A stretch of DNA of 64,000 nucleotides from contig JAUHVK010000017.1 of the NCBI GenBank assembly GCA_030425145.1, positions 39,492 through 103,491 on the forward strand. Reading direction: 5' to 3'. The DNA comes from Alphaproteobacteria bacterium. GTDB taxonomy: Bacteria > Pseudomonadota > Alphaproteobacteria > Rhodobacterales > Rhodobacteraceae. Shown here piece by piece: positions 25,521 to 35,734 of this stretch; the first letter of the stretch is position 1; each line of letters begins with the position of its first letter. Made by a program: the position numbers and the translations under genes. Under the pieces are notes generated by a model, which had not been told where the DNA came from, searched no databases, and was given only the letters and a program-made list of their open reading frames with translations.

Positions 25521-26423
25521 ATGTCAACCGGCCTGCATTTTCCGAATGTCTCTCCTGAGCTGTTTTCGATCTCGATTGCCGGGATGGAATTCGCGCTGCG
25601 TTGGTATGCGCTGGCATATATCGCAGGCATCCTGATCGGGTGGCGACTTGCCGTTGCCGCAGTCATACGCCCTGCGCTTTGGGTAAACGACACCCCGCCG
25701 ATGCGCCCTGAACAGGTTGAGGAATTACTCACGTGGGTGATCCTCGGGGTCATCCTTGGCGGGCGACTTGGGTTCGTTCTGTTCTACCAACCCGGATATT
25801 ACCTTCAGAACCCGATGGAGATCATCGCGGTCTGGCAGGGGGGTATGTCGTTTCACGGTGGGTTGATCGGGGTGGTGGTAGCTGCGCTTGTCTACAGCCT
25901 GAAACACGGTCTGCCCCTGCGTCCCACGGCAGACATGATGGCGTTGGCCACGCCTCCGGGACTATTGCTTGGGCGCCTCGCGAATTTCATCAATGCAGAG
26001 CTTTGGGGCCGTCCCACCGACCTGCCTTGGGGCGTGCAGTTTCCCGGGCAGGCGGCGCAAGCCTGCGGGCAAGTCGTCGGCGAGATCTGCGCGCGGCACC
26101 CGTCGCAGCTTTATGAAGCGCTGCTTGAAGGGTTCCTGCTGGGTACAGTTCTATTTTGGTTGGCCTTTCGCCGCGGCGCGCTCAAACGGCCGGGTCAGAT
26201 CGTCGGACTGTTTATCGCAGGCTACGGCGCAGCGCGGTTTCTTGTGGAATTTGTGCGCCAGCCCGATGCGCAATTCGTGTCGGACGGCAACCCGCTTGGA
26301 CTTGCGTGGCATGTCGGTGGATTTGGTCTGACGATGGGGCAAATCCTTTCGATCCCGATGATCGCGATTGGTGTCTATCTTTGGGTGTCAGCACGACGCG
26401 CCGGAGCATTGCCCACCACATGA
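25521..26423 (+). CDS. lgt: Prolipoprotein diacylglyceryl transferase
   Basis: Inner-membrane enzyme that transfers diacylglycerol to the lipobox Cys of prelipoproteins. 300 aa, seven hydrophobic segments. The Lgt signature [13 protein letters not shown] is present, with the catalytic-region HGG ([12 protein letters not shown]). Its stop overlaps the midA start by four bases, and midA overlaps pgeF in the same way, forming a tight operon of three. Confidence 0.95.
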   Translation: MSTGLHFPNVSPELFSISIAGMEFALRWYALAYIAGILIGWRLAVAAVIRPALWVNDTPPMRPEQVEELLTWVILGVILGGRLGFVLFYQPGYYLQNPMEIIAVWQGGMSFHGGLIGVVVAALVYSLKHGLPLRPTADMMALATPPGLLLGRLANFINAELWGRPTDLPWGVQFPGQAAQACGQVVGEICARHPSQLYEALLEGFLLGTVLFWLAFRRGALKRPGQIVGLFIAGYGAARFLVEFVRQPDAQFVSDGNPLGLAWHVGGFGLTMGQILSIPMIAIGVYLWVSARRAGALPTT

Positions 26424-27496
26424 CAGAGTTGGTCAAAATCCTGCGCCGACAGATCGAGGCGACCGGTCCGATGACATTGGCCGATTACATGTCTGCCTGT
26501 CTTCTGCACCCGACGCATGGGTATTACACCACACAGGATGCACTGGGGGTGGATGGTGATTTTACCACGGCCCCGGAGATCAGCCAGATGTTCGGCGAAC
26601 TGGTCGGCCTTTGCCTTGCCCAGACGTGGATGGATCAGGGTGCCCCCAAGCGGTTTGCCTTGATCGAGTTGGGACCAGGGCGCGGCACGCTGATCGCGGA
26701 TGTGATGCGGGCCACAGCCCAGGTGCCAGGATTTCACGCGGCAGCAGAGCTGCATCTGGTCGAGGCCTCGGATCGGATGCGCGCGTTGCAGGCCGCCGCC
26801 CTGCCCGGCCATCACCCGACATGGCACGACACGGTGGAGACACTCCCCGAAAACGTCCCCGTTTTTGTGATCGCAAACGAGTTCTTCGACGCGCTTCCGA
26901 TCCGACAGTTCCAGCGCGACCCGAAAGGCTGGCGCGAAGTGATGGTGGGTCTTGCAGAAGACGGCACGTTGCAACGCGGCCTGAGTGACCCTGCCCCAAT
27001 CGATGCGCTGAACAAACGGCTGGAGGACACAGACACCGGTGCTCTTGTGGAAACCTGCGCACATGGGGCTGCAGTGGTGGACGCGATCGCGCGACAGATC
27101 GCGCGGAACGGGGGAATGGCACTGATCGTCGACTATGGCGGTTGGCATTCTGACGGGGACACGTTTCAAGCGGTGCGCGGGCATCGCCCGGTCGATCCGT
27201 TTGCCGAACCGGGACGCGCGGATCTGACCGCCCATGTCGATTTCGAAGCGCTTGCGCGGGCGGCACTGATCGCAGGCTGTGCGGTCAGCCAGTACACGAA
27301 CCAAGGTGTTTTCCTCGAAAGGTTGGGAATCACACCCCGTGCGCAGAGTTTGGCCAAGCGGTTGACCGGTGACGCGCTGGACGCCCATGTCGCCGCACAT
27401 CGGCGGTTGACCCATCCCGATGAAATGGGTTCCCTGTTCAAAGTGCTGGGGCTCTATCCCGGTACCGAGTCGCCGCCTCCTGGACTGGACCCATGA
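26420..27496 (+). CDS. MidA/NDUFAF7-type SAM-dependent methyltransferase
   Basis: 358-aa methyltransferase (DUF185). The SAM motif [18 protein letters not shown] and the [13 protein letters not shown] region match NDUFAF7/MidA, which in mitochondria dimethylates an Arg of complex I subunit NDUFS2. The ATG at 26420 within the lgt stop (ATGA) is used rather than the much longer frame. The bacterial role is probably the same, but this is inferred. Confidence 0.88.
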   Translation: MTELVKILRRQIEATGPMTLADYMSACLLHPTHGYYTTQDALGVDGDFTTAPEISQMFGELVGLCLAQTWMDQGAPKRFALIELGPGRGTLIADVMRATAQVPGFHAAAELHLVEASDRMRALQAAALPGHHPTWHDTVETLPENVPVFVIANEFFDALPIRQFQRDPKGWREVMVGLAEDGTLQRGLSDPAPIDALNKRLEDTDTGALVETCAHGAAVVDAIARQIARNGGMALIVDYGGWHSDGDTFQAVRGHRPVDPFAEPGRADLTAHVDFEALARAALIAGCAVSQYTNQGVFLERLGITPRAQSLAKRLTGDALDAHVAAHRRLTHPDEMGSLFKVLGLYPGTESPPPGLDP

Positions 27497-28248
27497 CGCT
27501 GGAAATCATCACATCCGACAGCCTCGGCCCTCTACGCCACGGTTTTTTCACGCGGCGAGGTGGCGCGTCATCGGGTGTCTTCTCTGGCTTGAATTGCGGC
27601 GCGGGATCTTCGGACCAATCAGAAATCGTCGCCATCAACCGCACCCGTGTGGCCGATGCGATGGAGGTGCCCGGTGATCGGTTGGTGAGTGTGCATCAGG
27701 TGCATTCCGCCAAAGTCGAAGTTGTCGACGGCCCCATCAGCTCGCAAAAGCCGCAGGCAGACGCGATGGTGACGAAAACGCCAGGGATCGCGCTGGGTGT
27801 GTTGACCGCAGATTGCCAGCCCGTGCTGTTCGCGGATCATGACGCCGGAGTGATCGGGGCCGCCCATGCAGGCTGGCGCGGTGCGCTGGATGGGGTGCTG
27901 GAGGCGACTGTGGATGCGATGGTCGCACTTGGCGCGCAGCGGGAAACGATCAAAGCCGTCATCGGTCCCAGCATCAGCCAGCGCGCATATGAGGTCGGGC
28001 CGGAGTTCTTGGACACGTTTCTGGCCGAAGACCCGCAATATGCCCGGTTCTTCGTGAACGGCGCCGACGACAAGTTCCATTTCGATCTGCCGGGCTTTGG
28101 CCTCTACAAGCTGCGCAGCGCTGGCGTGGACGCGGAATGGACACGGCACTGTACATATTCTGACGCAGATCGCTTTTATTCCTACCGGCGATCCACCCAT
28201 GCGCGGGAAGCGGATTACGGACGTCTGATCTCGGTGATCCGCCTCTGA
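27493..28248 (+). CDS. pgeF: Peptidoglycan editing factor PgeF (LACC1/YfiH family)
   Basis: 251 aa. It carries the metal-site motifs VSVHQVHSAKV, LTADCQPVLF and GAAHAGWRG of the multicopper-like YfiH fold. E. coli YfiH removes misincorporated L-Ser from UDP-MurNAc precursors, and homologues also cleave purine nucleosides. Third gene of the lgt-midA-pgeF operon (four-base overlap). Confidence 0.92.
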   Translation: MTLEIITSDSLGPLRHGFFTRRGGASSGVFSGLNCGAGSSDQSEIVAINRTRVADAMEVPGDRLVSVHQVHSAKVEVVDGPISSQKPQADAMVTKTPGIALGVLTADCQPVLFADHDAGVIGAAHAGWRGALDGVLEATVDAMVALGAQRETIKAVIGPSISQRAYEVGPEFLDTFLAEDPQYARFFVNGADDKFHFDLPGFGLYKLRSAGVDAEWTRHCTYSDADRFYSYRRSTHAREADYGRLISVIRL

Positions 28249-28386
28249 GATCGCACCGCAATATTGGCGCGGCGCCCAAATCAATCACAGGAATACACCG
28301 GGATTGTCCACGTTTGGTCACAAACGCGCCCCATTGCGCCGGTTATTTAGGATCAAGAAACAACGGAACTTGACCGGAGCAATCCA

Positions 28387-28539
28387 ATGTCGCGCAGCTC
28401 GAAATTCATCGCCTCTGTCGTAGCAACCTCGAAAGAGGAAATGCCAGCGCTTCCCTTCCAGCGCGGTGCCGCCCGCAAAGCCATGTTTGCGCGGATCAAA
28501 GCACAAGCCGCCGAAGAAGCCGCTCGCAAGCGCGCGTGA
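28387..28539 (+). CDS. Small basic conserved-looking protein, 50 aa
   Basis: ATG at 28387, stop TGA at 28537-28539. A GGAG lies nine bases before the start. The product begins MSRSSKFIASVV and ends AAEEAARKRA: basic, Ala/Arg-rich and probably helical. It has its own upstream region (28249-28386) and is followed by a strong terminator at 28630, which supports a real short gene. No function is known to me. Confidence 0.6.
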   Translation: MSRSSKFIASVVATSKEEMPALPFQRGAARKAMFARIKAQAAEEAARKRA

Positions 28540-28629
28540 ATCCACTCAGGGCTTCAAGCCCTCGCCACAATCCTCCCCAATTGTGGCAGCGCTGTTCATA
28601 GCACACAGACAATACCCTCATTGTCACAG

Positions 28630-28657
28630 AATTGGCCGCGATTTCGCGGCCAATTTT
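28630..28657 (+). terminator. Rho-independent terminator after the 50-aa gene
   Basis: AATTGGCCGCG (28630-28640), loop ATTT, CGCGGCCAATT (28645-28655), followed by TTCG and a further T-rich stretch. Confidence 0.85.
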
Positions 28658-28776
28658 CGTTGTTTTTTGACGAATCGAATATCCCTGCGCCATCTTTCCT
28701 TTAACGAAGTTGCACCGTCCTTCTGGTGTTGTTGGTGGGGGCCAACGCGGATGTGACCTAAAGTAAAAGGTTTCAC

Positions 28777-29556
28777 ATGGCTCAGACCTCGACCGATCGC
28801 TCTGCGACGACCGACTTCAATGCCTATGCTGTTTCGACAGACAAAGTTGCCACGTTCGACGGGCAGCCTCGACGCGACACGACTCTCACACGCACCATCG
28901 AGGCTGCCGCACTCCTTCCGGACCAGACGGTTTCAAAAGACAGTTTCACTGTTCCAGCATCATCCACATTCGAAGCCTGCGCATCGGCCTTCGCACGAGG
29001 CACGCTGATTTCAACGGTCATGGGACCGATTGCGGTCGAAGACCTGATCCCCGGCGATCTTGTTGAAACACATCGCGGCCCGCAGCCCATAGTGTGGCTC
29101 GGAAGCACGCCGTACCTGCCGGATTTCGCCGGCGACACGACCTCTCTCTCTTATTTGCTCCGTATGCCAGGACATGGCATGAACCAAAGCGATCTACTGC
29201 TGGGTCCGGCCGCCCGTCTGGTTGTGCGGCAGGATCGCTTTGCCGACCTTCTCAACTGCGATGCGGTTCTGGCTCCGGCCAGCGACTATGTCGACGGCGA
29301 CCGGGTCTTGAGAGTCACTCCGCCCGGTCCGGTGCAGCTTTATCATTTTGCATTGCAGCGCCACGGCATCATCCGCGCCAACGGGCATGAGCTGGAAAGC
29401 TACCATCCCGGTCGCGTGTCAGGCGCCGAGATCGGAACCTCGGTACGCGCAAGGCTCCAATCCATGTTCAAGCATGTGGCGTCTTTGGAAGCGTTTGGCG
29501 ACCTTGCCTTTCCACGCACCACGCGCGACGTGATCGAAACGCTGCGTGTCGCCTGA
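28777..29556 (+). CDS. Hint-domain protein lacking the usual nucleophile Cys
   Basis: 259 aa. Residues 70-235 match the Hint (hedgehog/intein) domain common in this family: ARGTLIST..GP..VEDLIPGDLVETHRGPQPIVWLG and later HGIIRANGHELESYHPG. The residue that normally starts this domain, a Cys before F, is Ala here (A71, ASAFARGT), so protein splicing or cleavage is not expected unless C68 substitutes. It is monocistronic with its own promoter region after the 28630 terminator. Role unknown. Confidence 0.8.
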   Translation: MAQTSTDRSATTDFNAYAVSTDKVATFDGQPRRDTTLTRTIEAAALLPDQTVSKDSFTVPASSTFEACASAFARGTLISTVMGPIAVEDLIPGDLVETHRGPQPIVWLGSTPYLPDFAGDTTSLSYLLRMPGHGMNQSDLLLGPAARLVVRQDRFADLLNCDAVLAPASDYVDGDRVLRVTPPGPVQLYHFALQRHGIIRANGHELESYHPGRVSGAEIGTSVRARLQSMFKHVASLEAFGDLAFPRTTRDVIETLRVA

Positions 29557-29563
29557 TCGGGCG

Positions 29564-30064
29564 TCAGTCGGGGACGCCCAACCGCGCTTCCAATACGTCG
29601 AAGGGGACACCCGGTTCATCCTTGGCGCCGCGAATGACCAGCGATGTCTTTACGCTACCCACATTGGGCGATGTCAGCAGATCGCCGGTCAAAAAGCTCT
29701 GGAAAGTGCTTAGGTCGGGGGCCACACATTTCAGGATGAAATCCACCTCGCCGTTGAGCATGTGGCATTCGCGCACAAGTGGCCAGCCGCGGCAGCGATC
29801 CTCGAACGCGCGCAGATCCGCTTCGGCCTGGCTTTGCAGGCCCACCATGGCGAAGACCTGAACTTCGAACCCCAGTTCGCGGGGATCCACCTCGGCATGA
29901 TAGCCACGGATGAAGCCTTGCTCTTCCAACGTGCGCACGCGACGCAGGCACGGCGGGGCCGAAATGCCAACCCGGCGCGCCAATTCCACGTTGGTCATAC
30001 GGCCATCTGCTTGAAGCTCTGCCAATATCTTGCGATCTATTGGATCCAACCGATGTGACGGCAT
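29564..30064 (-). CDS. Lrp/AsnC family transcriptional regulator
   Basis: 166 aa. An N-terminal winged helix (DRKILAELQADGRMTNVELARRVGISAPPCLRRV) is followed by the RAM ligand-sensing domain (GFEVQVFAMVGLQSQAEADLRAFE...). It probably regulates amino-acid genes, and its divergent neighbour trxB is a possible target. A GTG three codons upstream is possible. The 206-base intergenic region is AT-rich near 30090-30130, as Lrp sites often are. Confidence 0.9.
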   Translation of the reverse strand: MPSHRLDPIDRKILAELQADGRMTNVELARRVGISAPPCLRRVRTLEEQGFIRGYHAEVDPRELGFEVQVFAMVGLQSQAEADLRAFEDRCRGWPLVRECHMLNGEVDFILKCVAPDLSTFQSFLTGDLLTSPNVGSVKTSLVIRGAKDEPGVPFDVLEARLGVPD

Positions 30065-30255
30065 TCTAAGCACCCTTGCATTTTTCGGCTTTATTATACC
30101 ACACTTCAGCTGCGCGCAATATTATTTCAACATCGCGCAACAATCTTAAACGATCAAAATTTGGGGCCGGCGAAACCTCCTCAGGCTTTCATTGATTTGC
30201 GAAGCAGACAGGGGGCGCATATATCCAAGGGACACACGAGTCCCTTTCTGCTTAG

Positions 30256-31275
<1,020 letters not shown>

Positions 31276-31283
31276 AAATCGAA

Positions 31284-31311
31284 ACGGGTCGGACCGTTAG
31301 GCCCGACCCGT
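31284..31311 (+). terminator. Hairpin after trxB, weak terminator
   Basis: ACGGGTCGG (31284-31292) pairs with CCGACCCGT (31303-31311). No proper T-tract follows (ATTCCG), so termination may be Rho-aided. Confidence 0.45.
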
Positions 31312-31466
31312 ATTCCGAAACTTTGGCCCTATTTCAGTAAAGCATTTCGAGAACTGGCGTAAATTCCGCACATTTTCCCGAATTAAGTCGCTGCGCGACC
31401 TTGTCACTGGACTTCTGTCCTTATGCGGGCGTAACCAGCGCGCAAATTTGAACCGTGAGCAGACGA

Positions 31467-33182
31467 ATGTATCCCCAAAACCTTGCCCCGATCCCCGAAC
31501 TTTATGTGTCGTATGACAGCGCCCAAAAGCTGAAGATGGAAGCGGCGGACTTGGTCAGCCATGACCTGACTCCGCGCCAGATTTGCGACCTCGAACTCCT
31601 GATGAATGGCGGCTTCAACCCGCTCAAAGGATTTCTGAGCGAAGAAGATTACGACAGCGTTGTCGAAAACATGCGGCTCGTAGACGGCACGCTTTGGCCG
31701 ATGCCGATAACTCTGGATGTCTCCGAGTCCTTTGCCGACAGCCTTGAGATCGGGCAGGATATTGCGCTTCGCGATCAGGAAGGTGTGATCCTGGGCACGA
31801 TGACCGTGACCGACCGCTGGGTGCCAAACAAAGCGCGCGAGGCAGAAAAGGTGTTTGGCGCGGATGACGATGCGCATCCTGCGGTAAACTACCTGCACAA
31901 CAAGGCGGGCAAGGTTTATCTGGGTGGTCCGGTCACCGGCATCCAGCAACCGGTGCATTATGACTTCCGCGCCCGTCGCGACACGCCGAATGAACTGCGC
32001 GCCTATTTCCGCAAGTTGGGCTGGCGCAAGGTGGTGGCGTTCCAGACCCGTAACCCGCTGCACCGCGCGCACCAAGAACTGACCTTCCGCGCTGCGAAAG
32101 AGGCTCAGGCCAACCTGCTGATCCATCCGGTTGTCGGCATGACCAAGCCCGGCGACGTGGATCACTTTACCCGTGTGCGCTGCTACGAGGCGGTGCTGGA
32201 TAAGTATCCGCAATCGACCACAACGATGTCCTTGCTCAACCTTGCCATGCGTATGGCCGGTCCGCGCGAGGCCGTCTGGCACGGGCTGATCCGCAAGAAC
32301 CACGGTTGCACGCATTTCATCGTCGGCCGCGACCACGCCGGCCCAGGCAAGAACTCCAAGGGTGAGGACTTCTACGGTCCTTACGATGCACAGGACCTGT
32401 TCCGCGAGCATCAGGATGAGATCGGCATCGAAATGGTCGATTTCAAACATATGGTCTACGTGCAGGAACGCGCCCAGTACGAGCCGATGGACGAGATCGC
32501 CGACAAGGACGATGTGACCATCCTCAATATCTCGGGCACCGAATTGCGTCGTCGCCTGTCAGAAGGTCTCGACATACCGGAATGGTTCTCGTTCCCCGAG
32601 GTTGTGGCCGAACTGCGCAAGACCAAGCCTCCGCGGTCGCAACAGGGCTTTACCGTGTTCTTCACCGGCCTCTCGGGTTCGGGCAAGTCGACCATCGCCA
32701 ACGCGCTTATGGTCAAACTGATGGAGATGGGCGGTCGCCCAGTTACCCTGCTTGATGGCGATATCGTGCGGAAGAACCTGTCGTCGGAGCTGGGCTTCAG
32801 CAAGGAACACCGCGACCTGAACATCCGTCGCATCGGCTACGTCGCCTCCGAAATCACCAAAAACGGTGGTATCGCAATCTGCGCACCGATTGCACCCTAT
32901 GCCACCACGCGGCGAGCGGTGCGTGAGGATATCGAACAATTCGGTGCATTTATCGAAGTGCATGTTGCGACCAGCATCGAAGAATGCGAGCGCCGCGACC
33001 GCAAGGGTCTCTACAAGCTGGCACGCGAAGGCAAGATCAAAGAATTCACGGGTATTTCGGACCCCTATGATGTGCCGGAACACCCCGAATTGCGCGTCGA
33101 GACCGAGAATGTCGAGGTCGACAACTGCGCACATCAGGTGATCCTGAAGCTCGAAAGCCTCGGACTGATCACAGGGCAGTAA
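31467..33182 (+). CDS. Bifunctional sulfate adenylyltransferase/adenylylsulfate kinase
   Basis: Makes APS from ATP and sulfate, then PAPS. 571 aa from the ATG at 31467; a GTG four codons upstream (31455) is possible. The N-terminal ATP sulfurylase carries QTRNPLHRAH (193-202) and GRDHAGPG (287-294). From about residue 393, an APS kinase carries the P-loop GLSGSGKST (401-409). Fused sat-cysC is typical of roseobacters. The PAPS produced would serve assimilatory reduction or sulfotransferases, one of which may be encoded at 58402. Confidence 0.93.
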   Translation: MYPQNLAPIPELYVSYDSAQKLKMEAADLVSHDLTPRQICDLELLMNGGFNPLKGFLSEEDYDSVVENMRLVDGTLWPMPITLDVSESFADSLEIGQDIALRDQEGVILGTMTVTDRWVPNKAREAEKVFGADDDAHPAVNYLHNKAGKVYLGGPVTGIQQPVHYDFRARRDTPNELRAYFRKLGWRKVVAFQTRNPLHRAHQELTFRAAKEAQANLLIHPVVGMTKPGDVDHFTRVRCYEAVLDKYPQSTTTMSLLNLAMRMAGPREAVWHGLIRKNHGCTHFIVGRDHAGPGKNSKGEDFYGPYDAQDLFREHQDEIGIEMVDFKHMVYVQERAQYEPMDEIADKDDVTILNISGTELRRRLSEGLDIPEWFSFPEVVAELRKTKPPRSQQGFTVFFTGLSGSGKSTIANALMVKLMEMGGRPVTLLDGDIVRKNLSSELGFSKEHRDLNIRRIGYVASEITKNGGIAICAPIAPYATTRRAVREDIEQFGAFIEVHVATSIEECERRDRKGLYKLAREGKIKEFTGISDPYDVPEHPELRVETENVEVDNCAHQVILKLESLGLITGQ

Positions 33183-33190
33183 GACATTGA

Positions 33191-33222
33191 AAAAGGGCCG
33201 GGAAATCTCTCGGCCCTTTTTA
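33191..33222 (+). terminator. Rho-independent terminator after sat-cysC
   Basis: AAAAAGGGCCG (33191-33201) pairs with CGGCCCTTTTT (33212-33222). Confidence 0.93.
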
Positions 33223-33250
33223 ATTTGCGCCAGTCAAGCAAGGCCGCTCT

Positions 33251-33265
33251 AATACAAATTGTATT
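33251..33265. promoter_or_regulatory. Palindromic operator candidate before the M23 gene
   Basis: AATACAA-A-TTGTATT, a perfect 7-bp inverted repeat with a 1-base centre, 14 bases before the GTG start at 33280. It is likely an operator overlapping the promoter or 5' leader. No T-tract on either side suggests termination. Regulator unknown. Confidence 0.45.
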
Positions 33266-33279
33266 CAGTGGGGTGACCC

Positions 33280-34122
33280 GTGATCTGGTTCAAACAATTC
33301 CTTTTCGTTCTCACGCTCATGGCTCCGTCATTTGCCGTTGCGGACCGAAGTTGTGATACCAAGTTCCAGATGGTCTGCATTGAAACGGTGCAGAACGGCA
33401 ATTCAATCGGCTTTTACGCCGAGAACCGGTACGACCTTTTGCCCGTCACTCTGAATATCGAACTGGACATAAACAACCTTCAGCGCACACAAGGCGGCGC
33501 GGGGCCATTTGTGCTGAACGGGGCTGAACGGCAGTACCTGTTCACCCTCTCGCAACGACGAAATGCGCCTTGGTCGTACAACTACACATTTTCATGGAGC
33601 CGCGGCGACCATACAGCGCGTCATGATGACAGCCATTTGTACCGATTGCCGTTTGCCCCCGGTGCGGCGCATTCGGTTGGCCAAAGCTGCAATGGGAGCT
33701 TTACCCATGTCGGTGCGCATCGGTTTGCGGTGGATTTCGATATGACAGAAGGCACGCCCATCCACGCGGCGCGCGAAGGGGTGATCGTGGATTTTAAAGA
33801 GGATTCGCGAAGCGGTGGTCCCGGAGAACAGTACAAGGACCTCGGGAACTACGTGATCGTCCAGCACACCGACCGGACATTGGCGCAGTACTTTCACCTG
33901 AGACAGGGCGGTGTTGTGGTCAATCTCGGCGACAGGGTGCGCGCGGGGACATTGCTGGGGTATTCTGGGAATACGGGCCAATCGACTGGCCCGCATCTGC
34001 ATTTCGACATCATTCGCGGAACGACCACTGTCACAAGCGAAACGCTTCCGTTTCGATTTGCAACAGAGGCTGGGCCTATGCGGTGTCCCGCGACAGGCAC
34101 AACGCTGCGCGTCGTGAACTGA
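33280..34122 (+). CDS. Secreted M23 family (LytM-like) metallopeptidase
   Basis: 280 aa with a Sec signal peptide (WFKQFLFVLTLMAPSFAVA). The zinc site H147, D152 (HRFAVDF) plus H239, H241 (GPHLHFD) and the general-base H206 (QYFHL) are complete, so it should be an active peptidoglycan endopeptidase. GTG start. The N-terminal 120 residues form an uncharacterised beta-rich region. Monocistronic between a terminator and the convergent DUF1150 gene. Confidence 0.88.
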   Translation: MIWFKQFLFVLTLMAPSFAVADRSCDTKFQMVCIETVQNGNSIGFYAENRYDLLPVTLNIELDINNLQRTQGGAGPFVLNGAERQYLFTLSQRRNAPWSYNYTFSWSRGDHTARHDDSHLYRLPFAPGAAHSVGQSCNGSFTHVGAHRFAVDFDMTEGTPIHAAREGVIVDFKEDSRSGGPGEQYKDLGNYVIVQHTDRTLAQYFHLRQGGVVVNLGDRVRAGTLLGYSGNTGQSTGPHLHFDIIRGTTTVTSETLPFRFATEAGPMRCPATGTTLRVVN

Positions 34123-34128
34123 TCCGGT

Positions 34129-34356
34129 TTAATGCACCGTGACAGGTGCAAAATCGTTTTGGCGCGCCAACATGAAGGCCAGCTTGCGATCTTTCACAAG
34201 CGCAAGACGTTCACCATCGGCCCGGTGGACCGCATAGATGATCTTCTCGTCACCCAGTTCGCCTCGCACATCGTCCGGCAGCTCTGCCACATCGACAGGG
34301 CGCACGTAAACGAGGTTGGAATTGTCTGCATCTTTGAAATCAAACGGCGTATTCAT
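34129..34356 (-). CDS. DUF1150 family protein
   Basis: 75-aa acidic protein (MNTPFDFKDADNSNLVYVRPVDVAELP...KIIYAVHRADGERLALV) of the DUF1150 family. These short alphaproteobacterial proteins are almost always encoded directly after an Hsp20 gene, as here (three-base gap). Probably a stress protein. No catalytic motif. Confidence 0.9.
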   Translation of the reverse strand: MNTPFDFKDADNSNLVYVRPVDVAELPDDVRGELGDEKIIYAVHRADGERLALVKDRKLAFMLARQNDFAPVTVH

Positions 34357-34359
34357 GGC

Positions 34360-34773
34360 TTACCCCTTCCTGATCTGGATTGTCTGAACCACGGTCTCGG
34401 GACGCAAAAGGGTCAGATCGACGTGCAGCAGCCCGTTTTCCATGATCGCCTCTCCCACTTCGACACCATCGGCGAGCACAAAGCTGCGCTGGAACTGTCG
34501 CGCAGCGATTCCGCGGTGGAGAAAAATCCGATCGGCAATATCGTCTTGTTGCCGACCGCGGATGACAAGTTGTCTATCCTCAACGGTGATCGCCAGATCT
34601 TGTTCCCGAAAACCAGCAACCGCGAGCGTGATGCGGTACGATCCTTCGGAGGTTTGTTCGATATTGAAAGGTGGGTAACCTTCGTTGCCGGATTTCGCGG
34701 TGCGTTCAAGCAAACGCTCCAACTGTTCGAACCCAAGCAGATGGGGATAGGATCCCAAGGTCAATTTCGTCAT
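34360..34773 (-). CDS. Hsp20 family small heat-shock chaperone
   Basis: 137 aa. Alpha-crystallin domain at residues about 35-130 (PPFNIEQTSEGSYRITLAVAGFREQDLAITVEDRQLVIRG... and the ENGLLHVDL motif). ATP-independent holdase. The ATG at 34773 is chosen over an upstream one six codons earlier. A sigma32-like promoter lies at 34840-34868. Forms an operon with the DUF1150 gene. Confidence 0.92.
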   Translation of the reverse strand: MTKLTLGSYPHLLGFEQLERLLERTAKSGNEGYPPFNIEQTSEGSYRITLAVAGFREQDLAITVEDRQLVIRGRQQDDIADRIFLHRGIAARQFQRSFVLADGVEVGEAIMENGLLHVDLTLLRPETVVQTIQIRKG

Positions 34774-34839
34774 CGACACGTCCTTTTGCACAAGCGACTG
34801 TGTTGGTTCGGCCCCATTCTGGCGACCGGTCTGTCAGAA

Positions 34840-34868
34840 ATATGGGGGCGGCAACAGCAAGACGCAAG
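34840..34868 (-). promoter_or_regulatory. Sigma32 (RpoH) type promoter for hsp20
   Basis: On the minus strand: CTTGCGT (34868-34862), 14-base spacer, CCCCATAT (34847-34840). This is close to the heat-shock consensus CTTGAAA-N14-CCCCATNT and lies 67 bases before the hsp20 ATG. Confidence 0.65.
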
Positions 34869-34936
34869 GGCTTTGCGAATTCACAGAATGGCGCTATCTT
34901 CTGGTTCCCAGCCACTTTTCGGGAACGCGCTGCATC

Positions 34937-35161
34937 ATGAATGCTCCTAGTGATCTGTCGATGAAAACAGACGACGTCCTGAAGGTCGAACTCGAGGTAT
35001 TTCGCCGCGAGCATCGGGATTTGGACGAGGCCATTCGCGCGCTACAGGCAACGGGCACGGCAGATCAGCTGACATTGCAGCGCCTGAAAAAGAAAAAGCT
35101 GATGCTCAAGGACAAGATTGCGCTGATCGAAGACAGGCTCTTGCCCGATATTATCGCCTGA
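34937..35161 (+). CDS. DUF465 (YdcH) family protein
   Basis: 74-aa coiled-coil protein ([20 protein letters not shown]...[26 protein letters not shown]). The DUF465 signature [12 protein letters not shown] is present. Function unknown. It is 74 bases upstream of purE and in the same direction. A later ATG (34961) is an alternative start. Confidence 0.88.
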   Translation: MNAPSDLSMKTDDVLKVELEVFRREHRDLDEAIRALQATGTADQLTLQRLKKKKLMLKDKIALIEDRLLPDIIA

Positions 35162-35235
35162 GATCATGCCCGAGTTGCCCCCCGATCCGATCTGGCTATA
35201 GTGCGCGCTCCGAATACCTGAAGGGGCACAGAGCC

Positions 35236-35730
35236 ATGTCAGAATCGATCAAGGTCGGCATCATCATGGGGAGCCAGTCTGACTGGCCGACAATGAAAGA
35301 AGCCGCCGATATGCTGGATGCTTTGAACGTACCCTACGAGGCCAAGATCGTGTCGGCCCACCGGACGCCGGACAGGCTCTGGGACTATGGCAAAACAGCC
35401 GTGGATCGTGGCCTGCAGGTCATCATCGCAGGTGCAGGCGGTGCGGCCCATCTGCCTGGCATGATGGCTTCAAAGACCCGTGTTCCAGTTATTGGCGTTC
35501 CAGTTCAGACGCGCGCTCTGTCGGGTGTCGACAGTCTGTATTCGATTTTGCAAATGCCGCGCGGTTTTCCTGTTGCGACCATGGCGATCGGTGCTGCCGG
35601 CGCCGCCAATGCCGGTTTGATGGCGGCAGGCATTCTGGCGCTGCAGGATGCAGACCTTGCAGCCCGCCTTGACCAATGGCGCGCCGATCTCTCGGCCTCC
35701 ATCCCTGACGCTCCTTCTGACGACGGATAA
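35236..35730 (+). CDS. purE: N5-carboxyaminoimidazole ribonucleotide mutase
   Basis: Purine synthesis, conversion of N5-CAIR to CAIR. 164 aa. Motifs GSQSDWPTM (catalytic Asp), SAHRTP and [11 protein letters not shown] are intact. Encoded four bases before purK, which makes its substrate. Confidence 0.95.
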   Translation: MSESIKVGIIMGSQSDWPTMKEAADMLDALNVPYEAKIVSAHRTPDRLWDYGKTAVDRGLQVIIAGAGGAAHLPGMMASKTRVPVIGVPVQTRALSGVDSLYSILQMPRGFPVATMAIGAAGAANAGLMAAGILALQDADLAARLDQWRADLSASIPDAPSDDG

Positions 35731-35734
35731 CCCC

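Noticed and set aside
26156..26419. 88-codon N-terminal extension of the MidA-type methyltransferase
   Set aside because: This stretch is a different frame of the lgt coding sequence; the ATGA overlap at 26420 gives the family start.
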